A stretch of 5,208 nucleotides of DNA from an uncultured Pseudomonadales bacterium (GTDB lineage Bacteria; Pseudomonadota; Gammaproteobacteria; Pseudomonadales; Porticoccaceae): the NCBI GenBank assembly GCA_937998635.1, contig CALLDA010000134.1, forward strand, positions 1 to 5,208, in the 5' to 3' direction. Every line of letters starts with the position of its first letter. Positions within the stretch are counted from its first letter, which is position 1. A program made the translations under genes and the position numbers. The notes under the pieces were generated by a model. That model was not told the origin of the DNA, did not search any database, and saw nothing but the letters and a program-made list of their open reading frames with translations. Of the stretch, positions 1 to 5,208 are shown piece by piece.

Positions 1-76
1 CTAGAATAAACACGCTGAAAAGCTGGGCTATCTTTAGAGGCTGCATCACTGATCTTTTAACTAGAGACTTATTCAT
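1..76 (-). CDS. Start of an unidentified, probably exported or membrane-anchored protein (cut by left edge)
   Basis: Twenty-five codons are visible from an ATG at 76-74, with no stop before the window edge. The start is supported by a good ribosome-binding site, AAGGAG at 88-83, six bases upstream. The visible N-terminus begins MNKSLVKRSV, has five basic residues in its first fifteen, and then turns hydrophobic (IAQLFSVFIL, residues 16-25). That is the pattern of a signal peptide or an N-terminal membrane anchor. The gene follows pyrF on the same strand with a 60-base gap. Small secreted helix-hairpin-helix proteins of the ComEA type occur in some gammaproteobacterial neighbourhoods like this one, so that is a possible identity, but no diagnostic residue is inside the window. 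A second in-frame ATG at codon 11 (46-44) is a less likely start. Confidence 0.6.
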   Translation of the reverse strand, partial: MNKSLVKRSVMQPLKIAQLFSVFIL

Positions 77-82
77 TTCCTA

Positions 83-101
83 CTCCTTGTGCATCATGCA
101 C
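83..101 (-). promoter_or_regulatory. Ribosome-binding site with adjoining 13-base palindrome, upstream of the partial gene
   Basis: AAGGAG (88-83) sits six bases before the ATG at 76 and fixes that start. Directly against it, at 101-89, lies GTGCATGATGCAC, a perfect inverted repeat with 6-base arms around one central base. As RNA the centre would have to open, leaving about five pairs and a three-base loop next to the ribosome-binding site. As DNA it could be a small operator. The ribosome-binding site is well supported; any regulatory role of the palindrome is inference. Confidence 0.55.
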
Positions 102-118
102 TTCCATTAGAATTGATA

Positions 119-138
119 AACGGGAAACCGTTCCCGTT
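119..138 (-). terminator. Hairpin at the pyrF stop codon, weak intrinsic terminator candidate
   Basis: Perfect 8-bp inverted repeat: AACGGGAA and TTCCCGTT around the four-base loop CGGT, read on the minus strand. The first two stem bases are the last two bases of the pyrF TAA stop codon. The stem is followed by only a short U-rich stretch (TTTATCAATTCT, counting the two stem Ts), so termination is probably partial. It may instead protect the 3' end of the pyrF message, or attenuate transcription into the next gene. Confidence 0.45.
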
Positions 139-850
139 AGCTATCTTCGCCAATTTCCTTTTTTATAGCAAGCAGGGCGTCGATAGGGCTGGATGCCCCC
201 GTCACGGGTCGTCCTATAACCAGATAACTACTGCCTTGAGAAAGCGCTTGTTTTGGCGTCAGTGTTCTAGCCTGATCATCCTCGGTAGCGTAATCGTTCG
301 GACGAATGCCCGGCGTCACTCTCAAAAAGTCATCGCCGAACTGATCTTTAATAACACCGGCTTCTCGCCCGGAACAAACGATGCCATCTAAACCGGCTTC
401 TTTCGCGAGCCTTGCCAGCAGCAATGCCTGCTCTCCTGGTTCTCTATCAAGACCTATCTCTAACAAATCAATGTGATTCAAACTGGTCAATACCGTGACA
501 CCTGTCAACAAGGTCTCGCCACCGTGGCCATCTAACGCTCGCCGCGCTGCCAGCAACATTTTTGACCCGCCGAAGCAGTGGACATTGACCATCCAGACAC
601 CCAGGTCGGCACAGGCCAATATCGCAGCCGCTACGGTATTGGGAATATCATGGAACTTAAGATCGAGAAATACCTCGTAACCACGATCGACCAGGCACTT
701 AATCAAATCTGGGCCGGTTCGGGTAAACAGCTCCTTCCCAACTTTTAACTTGCATTTATCGGGGCTAAGCTGGTCGACGAAATCGAGAGCTGATTGCTGG
801 TCAGCATAATCCAGGGCTACGATAATACGAGTGCTTGGCTTTTTAGACAT
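137..850 (-). CDS. pyrF: Orotidine 5'-phosphate decarboxylase
   Basis: This cytoplasmic enzyme converts orotidine 5'-monophosphate to UMP and CO2, the last step of de novo pyrimidine synthesis. The protein has 237 residues, normal for the short bacterial (group I) family, and should form a single TIM barrel working as a dimer. Family signatures are present in order: IVALD at residues 10-14 (first strand, substrate-binding Asp14), KVGKELF at 36-42, the catalytic block LDLKFHDIPNT at 62-72 with the Asp63/Lys65/Asp68 triad members, PGIRP at 180-184, and the phosphate-binding IGRPVT at 212-217. The catalytic set looks complete. The ATG at 850 places the first barrel strand at residues 9-14 as expected. 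Its ribosome-binding site is poor (only a GGG two bases before ATAUG-type context), so expression may depend on upstream translation or an extended leader. The preceding gene is lapA, 60 bases away. Identification is secure. Confidence 0.98.
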   Translation of the reverse strand: MSKKPSTRIIVALDYADQQSALDFVDQLSPDKCKLKVGKELFTRTGPDLIKCLVDRGYEVFLDLKFHDIPNTVAAAILACADLGVWMVNVHCFGGSKMLLAARRALDGHGGETLLTGVTVLTSLNHIDLLEIGLDREPGEQALLLARLAKEAGLDGIVCSGREAGVIKDQFGDDFLRVTPGIRPNDYATEDDQARTLTPKQALSQGSSYLVIGRPVTGASSPIDALLAIKKEIGEDS

Positions 851-910
851 ATCCCAACCGAAGTACAGAGCGACGACAGTATTCGCTTAAATAAAAATAA
901 TATCTATTAA

Positions 911-1210
911 CTATTCTGCAGTAGATTGCCCCCGCGCCGCACTCAGTTCAGCGTTAAGCTTCTGTAGTCGCTTTATATTTTCTCGAGAGCGTCTTTGCAG
1001 AGCAAATATCGTTGGGTAACACAGGCACACGCCAGCAGCTACACCGGCCAACAAAAACGCCAGCAGCCATAAACCAATGGGCAGTTCTATCAGAGGAAAC
1101 CCTAACAGGACAATACCTGTCTCCAGAGCATTATCCTGAACCACCCAGATACCTATAAAAACTGCTATCAAGGCGGCTATTACCAGTATGGTCGTTTTTA
1201 TCTTTTTCAT
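911..1210 (-). CDS. lapA: LapA-type inner-membrane protein (DUF1049)
   Basis: A 99-residue membrane protein with the LapA (formerly YciS) layout. The first transmembrane helix spans about residues 6-24, followed by the family's short QDN-type motif (VVQDNA, 23-28). A re-entrant hydrophobic stretch and second helix cover about 33-66. A basic, hydrophilic cytoplasmic tail with heptad-like leucines (about 72-91) probably forms a short coiled coil. E. coli LapA has 102 residues and works with LapB in controlling LPS synthesis through FtsH and LpxC; a role in envelope homeostasis is inferred by family. Position after ihfB agrees with many gammaproteobacteria, but the usual partner lapB does not follow. 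The start is ATG at 1210-1208 with AGG at 1217-1215, a short spacing that directly abuts the U run of a terminator (1218-1250). Two cysteines (62, 64) lie in the second helix. Confidence 0.9.
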   Translation of the reverse strand: MKKIKTTILVIAALIAVFIGIWVVQDNALETGIVLLGFPLIELPIGLWLLAFLLAGVAAGVCLCYPTIFALQRRSRENIKRLQKLNAELSAARGQSTAE

Positions 1211-1217
1211 ATTTCCT

Positions 1218-1250
1218 AAAAAAACGGCAAAGCCTTCACTTTACCGTTTT
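1218..1250 (-). terminator. Strong intrinsic terminator between ihfB and lapA
   Basis: On the minus strand, arms AAAACGGTAAAG (1250-1239) and CTTTGCCGTTTT (1232-1221) form a 12-bp stem with one G-U pair around the six-base loop TGAAGG. The stem runs into an uninterrupted run of seven Ts (1224-1218). This is the classic rho-independent form. It begins 27 bases after the ihfB stop, so it should end most transcripts of the cmk-rpsA-ihfB unit. On the plus strand the stem has only four Ts, so it is mainly one-directional. Oddly, the U run ends immediately before the lapA ribosome-binding site. Confidence 0.88.
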
Positions 1251-1277
1251 CTCCTGTTCATCGCGTACAAGATAAGC

Positions 1278-1571
1278 CTAAGATTTATGCATACCGTTGT
1301 TAACCCGGTCGCGCAATTCTTTTCCAGGTTTAAAATAAGGCACATATTTGCCCGGCAATTCAACCTTTTCACCGGTCTTGGGATTACGTCCCTGTCGTGG
1401 CTCTCGAAAATGCAGGCTAAAACTGCCAAAACCTCTTATCTCGATACGGCCATTATTAACTAAGGCCTGAGCTAGATATTCTAGAATCACCTTGACAGCT
1501 AGCTCAACATCCTTGGGCGGTAGTTGATCCTGTTGCTTCGCAATTTTTTCTATCAGTTCAGACTTAGTCAT
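1278..1571 (-). CDS. ihfB: Integration host factor subunit beta
   Basis: Beta chain of the IHF heterodimer, a nucleoid protein that bends DNA sharply at specific sites in replication, recombination and sigma-54 transcription. The 97-residue protein fits the family (94-100). The N-terminal helices cover about residues 3-39 (MTKSELIEKIA start typical of IHF beta). The beta-ribbon arm follows from IEIRGFGSFSLHFR (43-56) through GRNPKTG (61-67), with Pro64 as the DNA-intercalating proline. The signature KYVPYFKPGKELRDRV (75-90) closes it. Glu44 and Arg46, which contribute to sequence recognition in the E. coli beta chain, are both present, which favours IHF beta over HU or IHF alpha. It lies 49 bases after rpsA with no terminator between them, so it is probably co-transcribed with rpsA. 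No recognisable Shine-Dalgarno sequence precedes the ATG at 1571. A strong terminator follows. Confidence 0.97.
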   Translation of the reverse strand: MTKSELIEKIAKQQDQLPPKDVELAVKVILEYLAQALVNNGRIEIRGFGSFSLHFREPRQGRNPKTGEKVELPGKYVPYFKPGKELRDRVNNGMHKS

Positions 1572-1579
1572 ATTTTGGC

Positions 1580-1592
1580 TATCGATTAATTG
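1580..1592 (+). promoter_or_regulatory. Possible IHF-binding site upstream of ihfB
   Basis: The plus strand reads TATCGATTAATTG, which fits the IHF consensus WATCAANNNNTTR at every fixed position but one (G for A at position 5). It lies 9-21 bases upstream of the ihfB start in an AT-rich gap. Autogenous repression of the IHF genes is known in E. coli, so a site here makes sense. The consensus is short and degenerate, and a chance match is quite possible. Confidence 0.3.
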
Positions 1593-1620
1593 TCAGGCTT
1601 TTATAACTGGGAAGTGCTCC

Positions 1621-3303
1621 TTATTTGTCACTATTTCCCATTTGCGCCTTGATCAGGTCACCAATGGTCGTCGGTGCAGCAGTGGCTGTTTCCTTATCCT
1701 TGTGCTCTTTAATCGCCTCTCGCTCTTCGGCCATATCTTTGGCTTTAGCTGACAGACTTACCACGCGATTTTTCCGGTCCATACCGACAACCCGTGCTTC
1801 GACTTCGTCGCCTTCCTTAAAGACGGTGCGCGCATCTTCGACTCGATCCTGAGAAATCTCGGAAGCCTTCATATGGCCTTCGACACCGTCACCCAGATCA
1901 ACTACGACAGACTTGGCATCAACAGACCTTACCGTGCCTTTGATTAAGCCGCCTTTTTCGTTGGCTGCCAGAAAGTTGGAGAAGGGATCATCGGCCATTT
2001 GTTTGATACCCAGAGAAATTCTCTCACGCTCAGGATCAATAGCCAGGATCACTGTCTCAATTTCATCACCTTTATTGAAATTGCGCACGGCTTCTTCGCC
2101 GCTATCATTCCAGGATATATCGGACATATGAACCAGCCCGTCGATAGCGCCGTCAAGCCCAACAAACAAACCAAAGTCTGTGATGGACTTGATCGTACCG
2201 TTAATTCGATCACCTTTGCTGTGCTTGGTACCGAATTCATCCCAGGGATTCATGAAGCATTGCTTCATGCCCAGAGAAATACGCCGACGCTCCTCGTCGA
2301 TATCCAGGATCATAACTTCGACCTGCTCACCAACCTGCACAACTTTTGATGGGTGAACGTTTTTGTTCGTCCAGTCCATCTCGGAAACGTGAACAAGACC
2401 TTCTACACCGTCTTCTAATTCAGCAAAACAACCATAATCAGTCAGGTTGGTAACCGTCGCCATAACTTTCATATTTTCTGGGTAGCGGCCTTTAATATCA
2501 GCCCATGGATCATCACCCATTTGCTTCATACCCAGGGATACGCGGTTTCTTTCACGATCGTATTTCAGTACTTTGACATCGATTTCATCGCCGACATTAA
2601 CCACCTCGGAAGGATGTTTAATGCGCTTCCAGGACATGTCGGTGATATGCAGCAGACCATCGATACCGCCCAGATCAACAAAGGCGCCGTAGTCAGTAAG
2701 GTTTTTAACAATACCTTTGAGAGAGATACCTTCTTCAAGTGTGGCAAGTAATTGTTCGCGCTCGGCTGAATTAACCGCTTCCATGACAGCGCGTCGAGAG
2801 ACCACTACGTTATTGCGCTTCTGATCCAGTTTGATGACTTTGAATTCAAGGGGCGTACCTTCAAGATGAGTGGTTTCCCTCATAGGCCGGATGTCCACCA
2901 GCGAACCCGGCAAGAATGCACGCAGTCCGTTTACATCGACAGTAAAGCCGCCTTTGACCTTACCGCTGATAATTCCGGTCACAACTTCGTCGGCGGTTTG
3001 TGCCGCTTCAAGCTCAAGCCACGATTCTGCTCGGCGAGCTTTTTCACGGGACAGGCGAGTGGCACCAAAACCGTCTTCTACGGTTTCCAGGGAGACCTGG
3101 ACTTCATCACCAATGGCCGTCGAAAATTCTCCGTTCTCGTCGAAGAATTCATTAATCGCAATTACGCCTTCTGACTTCAGGCCGGCATGGACGGTTACCC
3201 AGTCCTTGTCGATATCGATCACTACGCCTGTGACGATGGATCCTGGTGCCATTTCTACAGACTTCAGGCTTTCTTCAAATAGTTCCGCAAAGCTTTCGCT
3301 CAT
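1621..3303 (-). CDS. rpsA: 30S ribosomal protein S1
   Basis: RNA-binding protein of the small ribosomal subunit that recruits and unfolds mRNA leaders, especially those with weak Shine-Dalgarno sequences. At 560 residues it matches the six-domain proteobacterial form (E. coli 557). The six S1 OB-fold domains lie at about residues 20-87, 105-171, 192-260, 277-347, 364-434 and 451-520. The first two, which dock on the ribosome, are divergent. Domains 3-5 are canonical, with the YGAFVDL, YGCFAEL and FGLFVGL strands and the recurring SLGMKQ/SLGIKQ ends. These ends recur at serines 256, 343 and 430, an exact 87-residue period. A charged linker (521-540) leads to a C-terminal tail ending near TTIGDLIKAQMG. 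The ATG at 3303 gives the family N-terminus (MSESFAELFEESL) and has GAGGT (3317-3313) nine bases upstream. It follows cmk after a 165-base leader and precedes ihfB, the standard gammaproteobacterial order. Confidence 0.99.
   Translation of the reverse strand: MSESFAELFEESLKSVEMAPGSIVTGVVIDIDKDWVTVHAGLKSEGVIAINEFFDENGEFSTAIGDEVQVSLETVEDGFGATRLSREKARRAESWLELEAAQTADEVVTGIISGKVKGGFTVDVNGLRAFLPGSLVDIRPMRETTHLEGTPLEFKVIKLDQKRNNVVVSRRAVMEAVNSAEREQLLATLEEGISLKGIVKNLTDYGAFVDLGGIDGLLHITDMSWKRIKHPSEVVNVGDEIDVKVLKYDRERNRVSLGMKQMGDDPWADIKGRYPENMKVMATVTNLTDYGCFAELEDGVEGLVHVSEMDWTNKNVHPSKVVQVGEQVEVMILDIDEERRRISLGMKQCFMNPWDEFGTKHSKGDRINGTIKSITDFGLFVGLDGAIDGLVHMSDISWNDSGEEAVRNFNKGDEIETVILAIDPERERISLGIKQMADDPFSNFLAANEKGGLIKGTVRSVDAKSVVVDLGDGVEGHMKASEISQDRVEDARTVFKEGDEVEARVVGMDRKNRVVSLSAKAKDMAEEREAIKEHKDKETATAAPTTIGDLIKAQMGNSDK
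1990..2545 (-). repeat. Internal domain repeats of rpsA visible in the DNA
   Basis: The ends of S1 domains 3, 4 and 5 encode near-identical LGMKQ/LGIKQ segments followed by a D/N-P motif. The DNA copies keep close wording (plus strand: ttgcttcatacccaggga near 2521, ttgcttcatgcccagaga near 2260, ttgtttgatacccagaga near 1999), spaced 261 bases apart. This is protein-domain duplication inside one gene, not a mobile or regulatory repeat. Confidence 0.8.
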
Positions 3304-3329
3304 CCGGTTTATACCTCATTAATCAATAA

Positions 3330-3353
3330 GAGCCTTTTTAGACTGAAAGGCCC
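3330..3353 (-). other. Hairpin in the rpsA leader, just before the ribosome-binding site
   Basis: Minus-strand arms GGGCCTTT (3353-3346) and AAAGGCTC (3337-3330) pair over eight positions with one G-U, around the eight-base loop CAGTCTAA. The 3' arm ends 12 bases before GAGGT. A run of Ts does not follow (only TTATTGATTAATG), so this is more likely a translational control element than a terminator. Confidence 0.5.
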
Positions 3354-3357
3354 ATCA

Positions 3358-3377
3358 CCGGGGCACCAGAACCTCGG
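3358..3377 (-). other. Second, weaker hairpin in the rpsA leader
   Basis: On the minus strand CCGAGGT and GCCCCGG can pair with one A-C mismatch and one G-U, around a six-base loop. It lies just upstream of the stronger 3353-3330 hairpin. Stability is moderate, and alternative pairings in this C/G-rich stretch are possible. Confidence 0.3.
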
Positions 3378-3380
3378 GGT

Positions 3381-3408
3381 ATTTAAGTTACGAAACCGGT
3401 AAGTGCAA
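3381..3408 (-). promoter_or_regulatory. Weak sigma-70 promoter candidate for rpsA
   Basis: TTGCAC (3408-3403) and TTAAAT (3386-3381) are 16 bases apart, with a poor -35 match (3 of 6) and a fair -10 match (4 of 6). It would give a leader of roughly 70 bases containing both hairpins but not the CCGGTTT element, which lies in its spacer. rpsA genes commonly have their own promoters besides readthrough from cmk. The match is weak and could be chance. Confidence 0.25.
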
Positions 3409-3468
3409 TTCTGGCTGTTCACCTACTGTTTCAATGGTGTTTGCGCTTCAGTGATACTTGCTCTAACC

Positions 3469-4155
3469 CTAGAGACTCAATTTATCCTTTACCAGTTTCC
3501 TTGCTTCAGCGAAGACTTCAGGTATCGACAATTCCGTACTATCAAGAGTGAGCGCCTCGTCCGCAGGACGCAATGGCGCCACTGAGCGATTCTCGTCGCG
3601 CTCATCCCGCTGTCTGACCTTATCCGCGAGGGCGGCAAGGCTATCATTTTCTTCCTTACCAATCAACTGCTTATGCCGTCTTTTGGCCCTCTCCCCCGGA
3701 CTGGCGGTAAGGAATATTTTGACCTCCGCATTAGCGAACACCACTGTCCCCATGTCCCGCCCATCCGCCACCAAACCCGGTGCCTGAGCAAAAGCCTGCT
3801 GACGCTGCAAAAGCGCCTGACGCACTTCTGGTATCGCCGCAACAATTGAAGCGTCTTTACCGACCTCTTCGCTGCGAATTATCGATGACACATCCTCACT
3901 TTCCAGCACGACGGTGGGCCGTCCACCCTCCGGGTTCATTTCGAAGGTGATATCCATATGGCCGGCAAGCACCGTCAATCCTTCTACGTTATCGGGGCTT
4001 ACCTTATGTCGCTTTGCAGCTAAAGCCAGCAAACGGTACAGAGCACCGCTATCGAGATAATGAAAGCCTAAATCTGTTGCTAGCATTTGGCTAATCGTGC
4101 CTTTGCCAGCGCCTCCGGGGCCATCAACAGTAATGACGGGTACCTTGTCAGACAT
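3469..4155 (-). CDS. cmk: Cytidylate (CMP/dCMP) kinase
   Basis: Transfers phosphate from ATP to CMP or dCMP to make the diphosphates, in the cytoplasm; it recycles CMP released by RNA turnover and lipid synthesis. The protein has 228 residues (E. coli 227). The P-loop GPGGAGKG is at residues 12-19. The CMP-binding YLDSGALYR is at 33-41 (Asp35, Ser36, Arg41). The long NMP-binding insert typical of bacterial CMP kinases covers about 60-120, with Arg112 in the PEVRQAL segment. DGRDMGT at 131-137 carries the second arginine/aspartate pair. The mobile lid is RDERDENR at 183-190. All active-site landmarks are intact. The ATG overlaps the aroA TGA by one base (TGATG), and the ribosome-binding site lies inside aroA, so the two are probably translationally coupled. 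rpsA follows after its leader. Confidence 0.98.
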   Translation of the reverse strand: MSDKVPVITVDGPGGAGKGTISQMLATDLGFHYLDSGALYRLLALAAKRHKVSPDNVEGLTVLAGHMDITFEMNPEGGRPTVVLESEDVSSIIRSEEVGKDASIVAAIPEVRQALLQRQQAFAQAPGLVADGRDMGTVVFANAEVKIFLTASPGERAKRRHKQLIGKEENDSLAALADKVRQRDERDENRSVAPLRPADEALTLDSTELSIPEVFAEARKLVKDKLSL

Positions 4156-5208
4156 CAGACCTTTTCCTCCGTCACCTTGAGACCCAGGGTATTGGCTAGT
4201 TCGACAAAGCCCGGAAAGGATGTCGCAACATTACTGCAATCCCGAATCACCACTGGCTCGCTCGAACACAAACCGGCAACCGTAAAAGCCATGGCTATGC
4301 GGTGATCACCCTGGCTATCTACTGTTCCGCCACCAAAACTCCCACCTTCAATGACCATGCCGTCTGCGGTTGCTTGTGCTGACATGCCCAGTATCGCCAT
4401 ACCGTCAGCCATGGCCTGAATGCGATCACTTTCCTTAACGCGCAACTCCTCAGCACCGGTTAAAACTGTGGTGCCACTAGCACAGGCTGCGGCAATAAAA
4501 ATCACCGGGAACTCGTCGATGGCCAGAGGTACCTGATCTTCCGGTATCTCAATGCCCTTCAGGGCTGCGCTGCGCACTCGAATATCGGCGACGGGTTCTC
4601 CGCCAGTAAAACGCTCGTCTAGCAGTTCAATATCAGCACTCATCAGGCGCAGAATATTGATTACGCCAATACGCGTGGGATTGATGCCAACATGGCGCAA
4701 TAAAATATCCGAACTCGGTGCGATCGATGCTGCCACCATAAAAAAAGCCGCCGAAGAAATATCCGCAGGCACGTCAATAGCGCTGGCGATCAGAGAACCA
4801 CCGCCCCTTAGAGTGATAGTGCTGGCCTCGGTTCTGACCGGGTAATCAAAGCCCCTCAACATGCGCTCGGTATGATCTCTGGTCGGCGCGGGTTCTACGA
4901 CACTGGTTTCACCCTCAGCATAAAGCCCCGCCAGCATCACACAGGATTTAACCTGGGCGCTGGCCACCGGCAACGCATAATCAATGGCATTAATAGTTTT
5001 ATTACCGGTGATTGACAGCGGCGGCTTACCACCTTCAGTTGTGGTAATTTCGGCACCCATCAGGCGCAAAGGATCAGCCACCCGGGCCATCGGGCGTCCC
5101 GATAGCGAGGCATCGACGGTGAGTACACTATCAAACTTCTGCCCAGCTAAAAGCCCGGTCAACAAGCGCATCGACGTTCCTGAATTACCCAGATACAAAG
5201 GCCCTGGC
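4155..5208 (-). CDS. aroA: 3-phosphoshikimate 1-carboxyvinyltransferase (EPSP synthase), N-terminus cut by right edge
   Basis: Condenses shikimate 3-phosphate with phosphoenolpyruvate to EPSP, the sixth shikimate-pathway step and the glyphosate target. The visible 351 codons run to the true C-terminus; roughly the first 90-100 residues lie outside. The in-frame TTG at 5198 is internal, not a start. Counting from that codon, landmarks are LGNSGTSMR at 3-11, DASLSGRPM at 29-37, SAQVK at 80-84, NPTR at 173-176, IDEFP at 227-231 (catalytic Asp228), ELRVKESDR at 251-259 (Glu256 and neighbours), GDHRIAM at 297-303 and ATSFPGF at 325-331. SAQVK, NPTR and the ATSFP ending resemble the class II (CP4-like) enzymes more than the E. 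coli class I type. In pseudomonads aroA can be fused behind a prephenate dehydrogenase domain, which cannot be judged here. The TGA overlaps the cmk start. Confidence 0.97.
   Translation of the reverse strand, partial: PGPLYLGNSGTSMRLLTGLLAGQKFDSVLTVDASLSGRPMARVADPLRLMGAEITTTEGGKPPLSITGNKTINAIDYALPVASAQVKSCVMLAGLYAEGETSVVEPAPTRDHTERMLRGFDYPVRTEASTITLRGGGSLIASAIDVPADISSAAFFMVAASIAPSSDILLRHVGINPTRIGVINILRLMSADIELLDERFTGGEPVADIRVRSAALKGIEIPEDQVPLAIDEFPVIFIAAACASGTTVLTGAEELRVKESDRIQAMADGMAILGMSAQATADGMVIEGGSFGGGTVDSQGDHRIAMAFTVAGLCSSEPVVIRDCSNVATSFPGFVELANTLGLKVTEEKV
4160..4170 (-). promoter_or_regulatory. cmk ribosome-binding site inside the aroA 3' end
   Basis: GGAGGAAAAGG occupies 4170-4160 within the last codons of aroA (encoding the EEK of its C-terminus). 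It offers two purine cores, GGAGG ten bases and AAGG four bases before the cmk ATG at 4155. It supports the chosen cmk start and coupling across the one-base TGATG overlap. Confidence 0.7.

Larger units (their letters stand above)
3304..3468 (-). promoter_or_regulatory. rpsA 5' leader with structured translation initiation region
   Basis: The 165 bases between the cmk stop and the rpsA start contain no gene. As RNA they offer a hairpin at 3353-3330 (8 bp with one G-U), a weaker one at 3377-3358, and CCGGTTT at 3399-3393. That heptamer is exactly complementary to AAACCGG at 3310-3304, the seven bases just before the AUG. In E. coli and relatives the rpsA leader is folded and mediates repression by free S1 protein; a similar role here is inference from position and structure. 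Unlike E. coli, a recognisable Shine-Dalgarno (GAGGT, 3317-3313) is present. Confidence 0.5.

Noticed and set aside
89..391. A 100-codon plus-strand open frame over the pyrF 3' end
   Set aside because: It is antisense to the conserved C-terminal half of pyrF, and its start lies within the palindrome upstream of the partial minus-strand gene. No family resemblance is visible.
851..910. AT-rich gap before pyrF as a promoter
   Set aside because: TATTAT-like stretches occur, but no convincing -35 element is found at 16-18 bases, so no promoter is called.
1188..1463. A 91-codon plus-strand frame with a hydrophobic N-terminus across the lapA-ihfB junction
   Set aside because: The hydrophobic start is the complement of the lapA N-terminus and terminator A/T tracts, and the rest is antisense to ihfB.
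1572..1620. TATAAA in the rpsA-ihfB gap as an ihfB -10 element
   Set aside because: The best upstream TGACA-like hexamer is about 20 bases away, outside the usual spacing.
2870..3322. A 150-codon plus-strand open frame opposite rpsA, and several shorter plus-strand frames across rpsA and aroA
   Set aside because: They lie fully antisense to well-conserved genes, have Ser/Arg/Thr-rich composition typical of reversed coding sequence, and lack ribosome-binding sites or recognisable domains.
5196..5198. TTG as the aroA start codon
   Set aside because: The reading frame stays open to the window edge, and the next residues (YLGNSGT) belong to the PEP-binding loop that normally lies about 90-95 residues into the enzyme, so the true start is outside the window.

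Overview
The window reads as an ordinary, tightly packed housekeeping segment of a gammaproteobacterial chromosome. All recognisable genes lie on the minus strand. In transcription order (high to low coordinate) they are: the C-terminal three quarters of aroA (EPSP synthase, cut by the right edge), cmk (cytidylate kinase), rpsA (ribosomal protein S1), ihfB (integration host factor beta), lapA (small two-helix inner-membrane protein), pyrF (orotidine 5'-phosphate decarboxylase), and the first 25 codons of one more gene cut by the left edge. The order aroA-cmk-rpsA-ihfB-lapA, the six-domain S1 and a genuine IHF beta chain point to Gammaproteobacteria. Moderate base composition and the pyrF linkage would suit a marine pseudomonad- or Cellvibrio-like lineage, but species cannot be read from this sequence.

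Region by region: aroA and cmk overlap by one base (TGATG) and look translationally coupled. A 165-base untranslated stretch separates cmk from rpsA. It holds two hairpins, a weak promoter candidate and a 7-base complement to the bases just before the rpsA start, which fits the autoregulated rpsA leaders known in this class. rpsA and ihfB are 49 bases apart, with a near-consensus IHF-like site just before the ihfB start. A strong intrinsic terminator (12-bp stem, run of seven U) lies between ihfB and lapA, and its U run almost touches the lapA ribosome-binding site. lapA and pyrF are separated by 60 AT-rich bases, where enterobacteria carry lapB. After pyrF comes an 8-bp hairpin, then a well-formed ribosome-binding site and the start of a probable exported or membrane protein.

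Functionally the segment combines shikimate-pathway aromatic synthesis (aroA), pyrimidine nucleotide supply (cmk, pyrF), translation initiation (rpsA), nucleoid architecture (ihfB) and envelope homeostasis (lapA). There is no mobile element, CRISPR array, RNA gene, phage remnant or foreign-looking cargo. I found no candidate for a new biological system. The points worth a second look are regulatory (the terminator abutting lapA, the rpsA leader, the ihfB upstream site), organisational (no lapB) and enzymological (class II, CP4-like signatures in the EPSP synthase).
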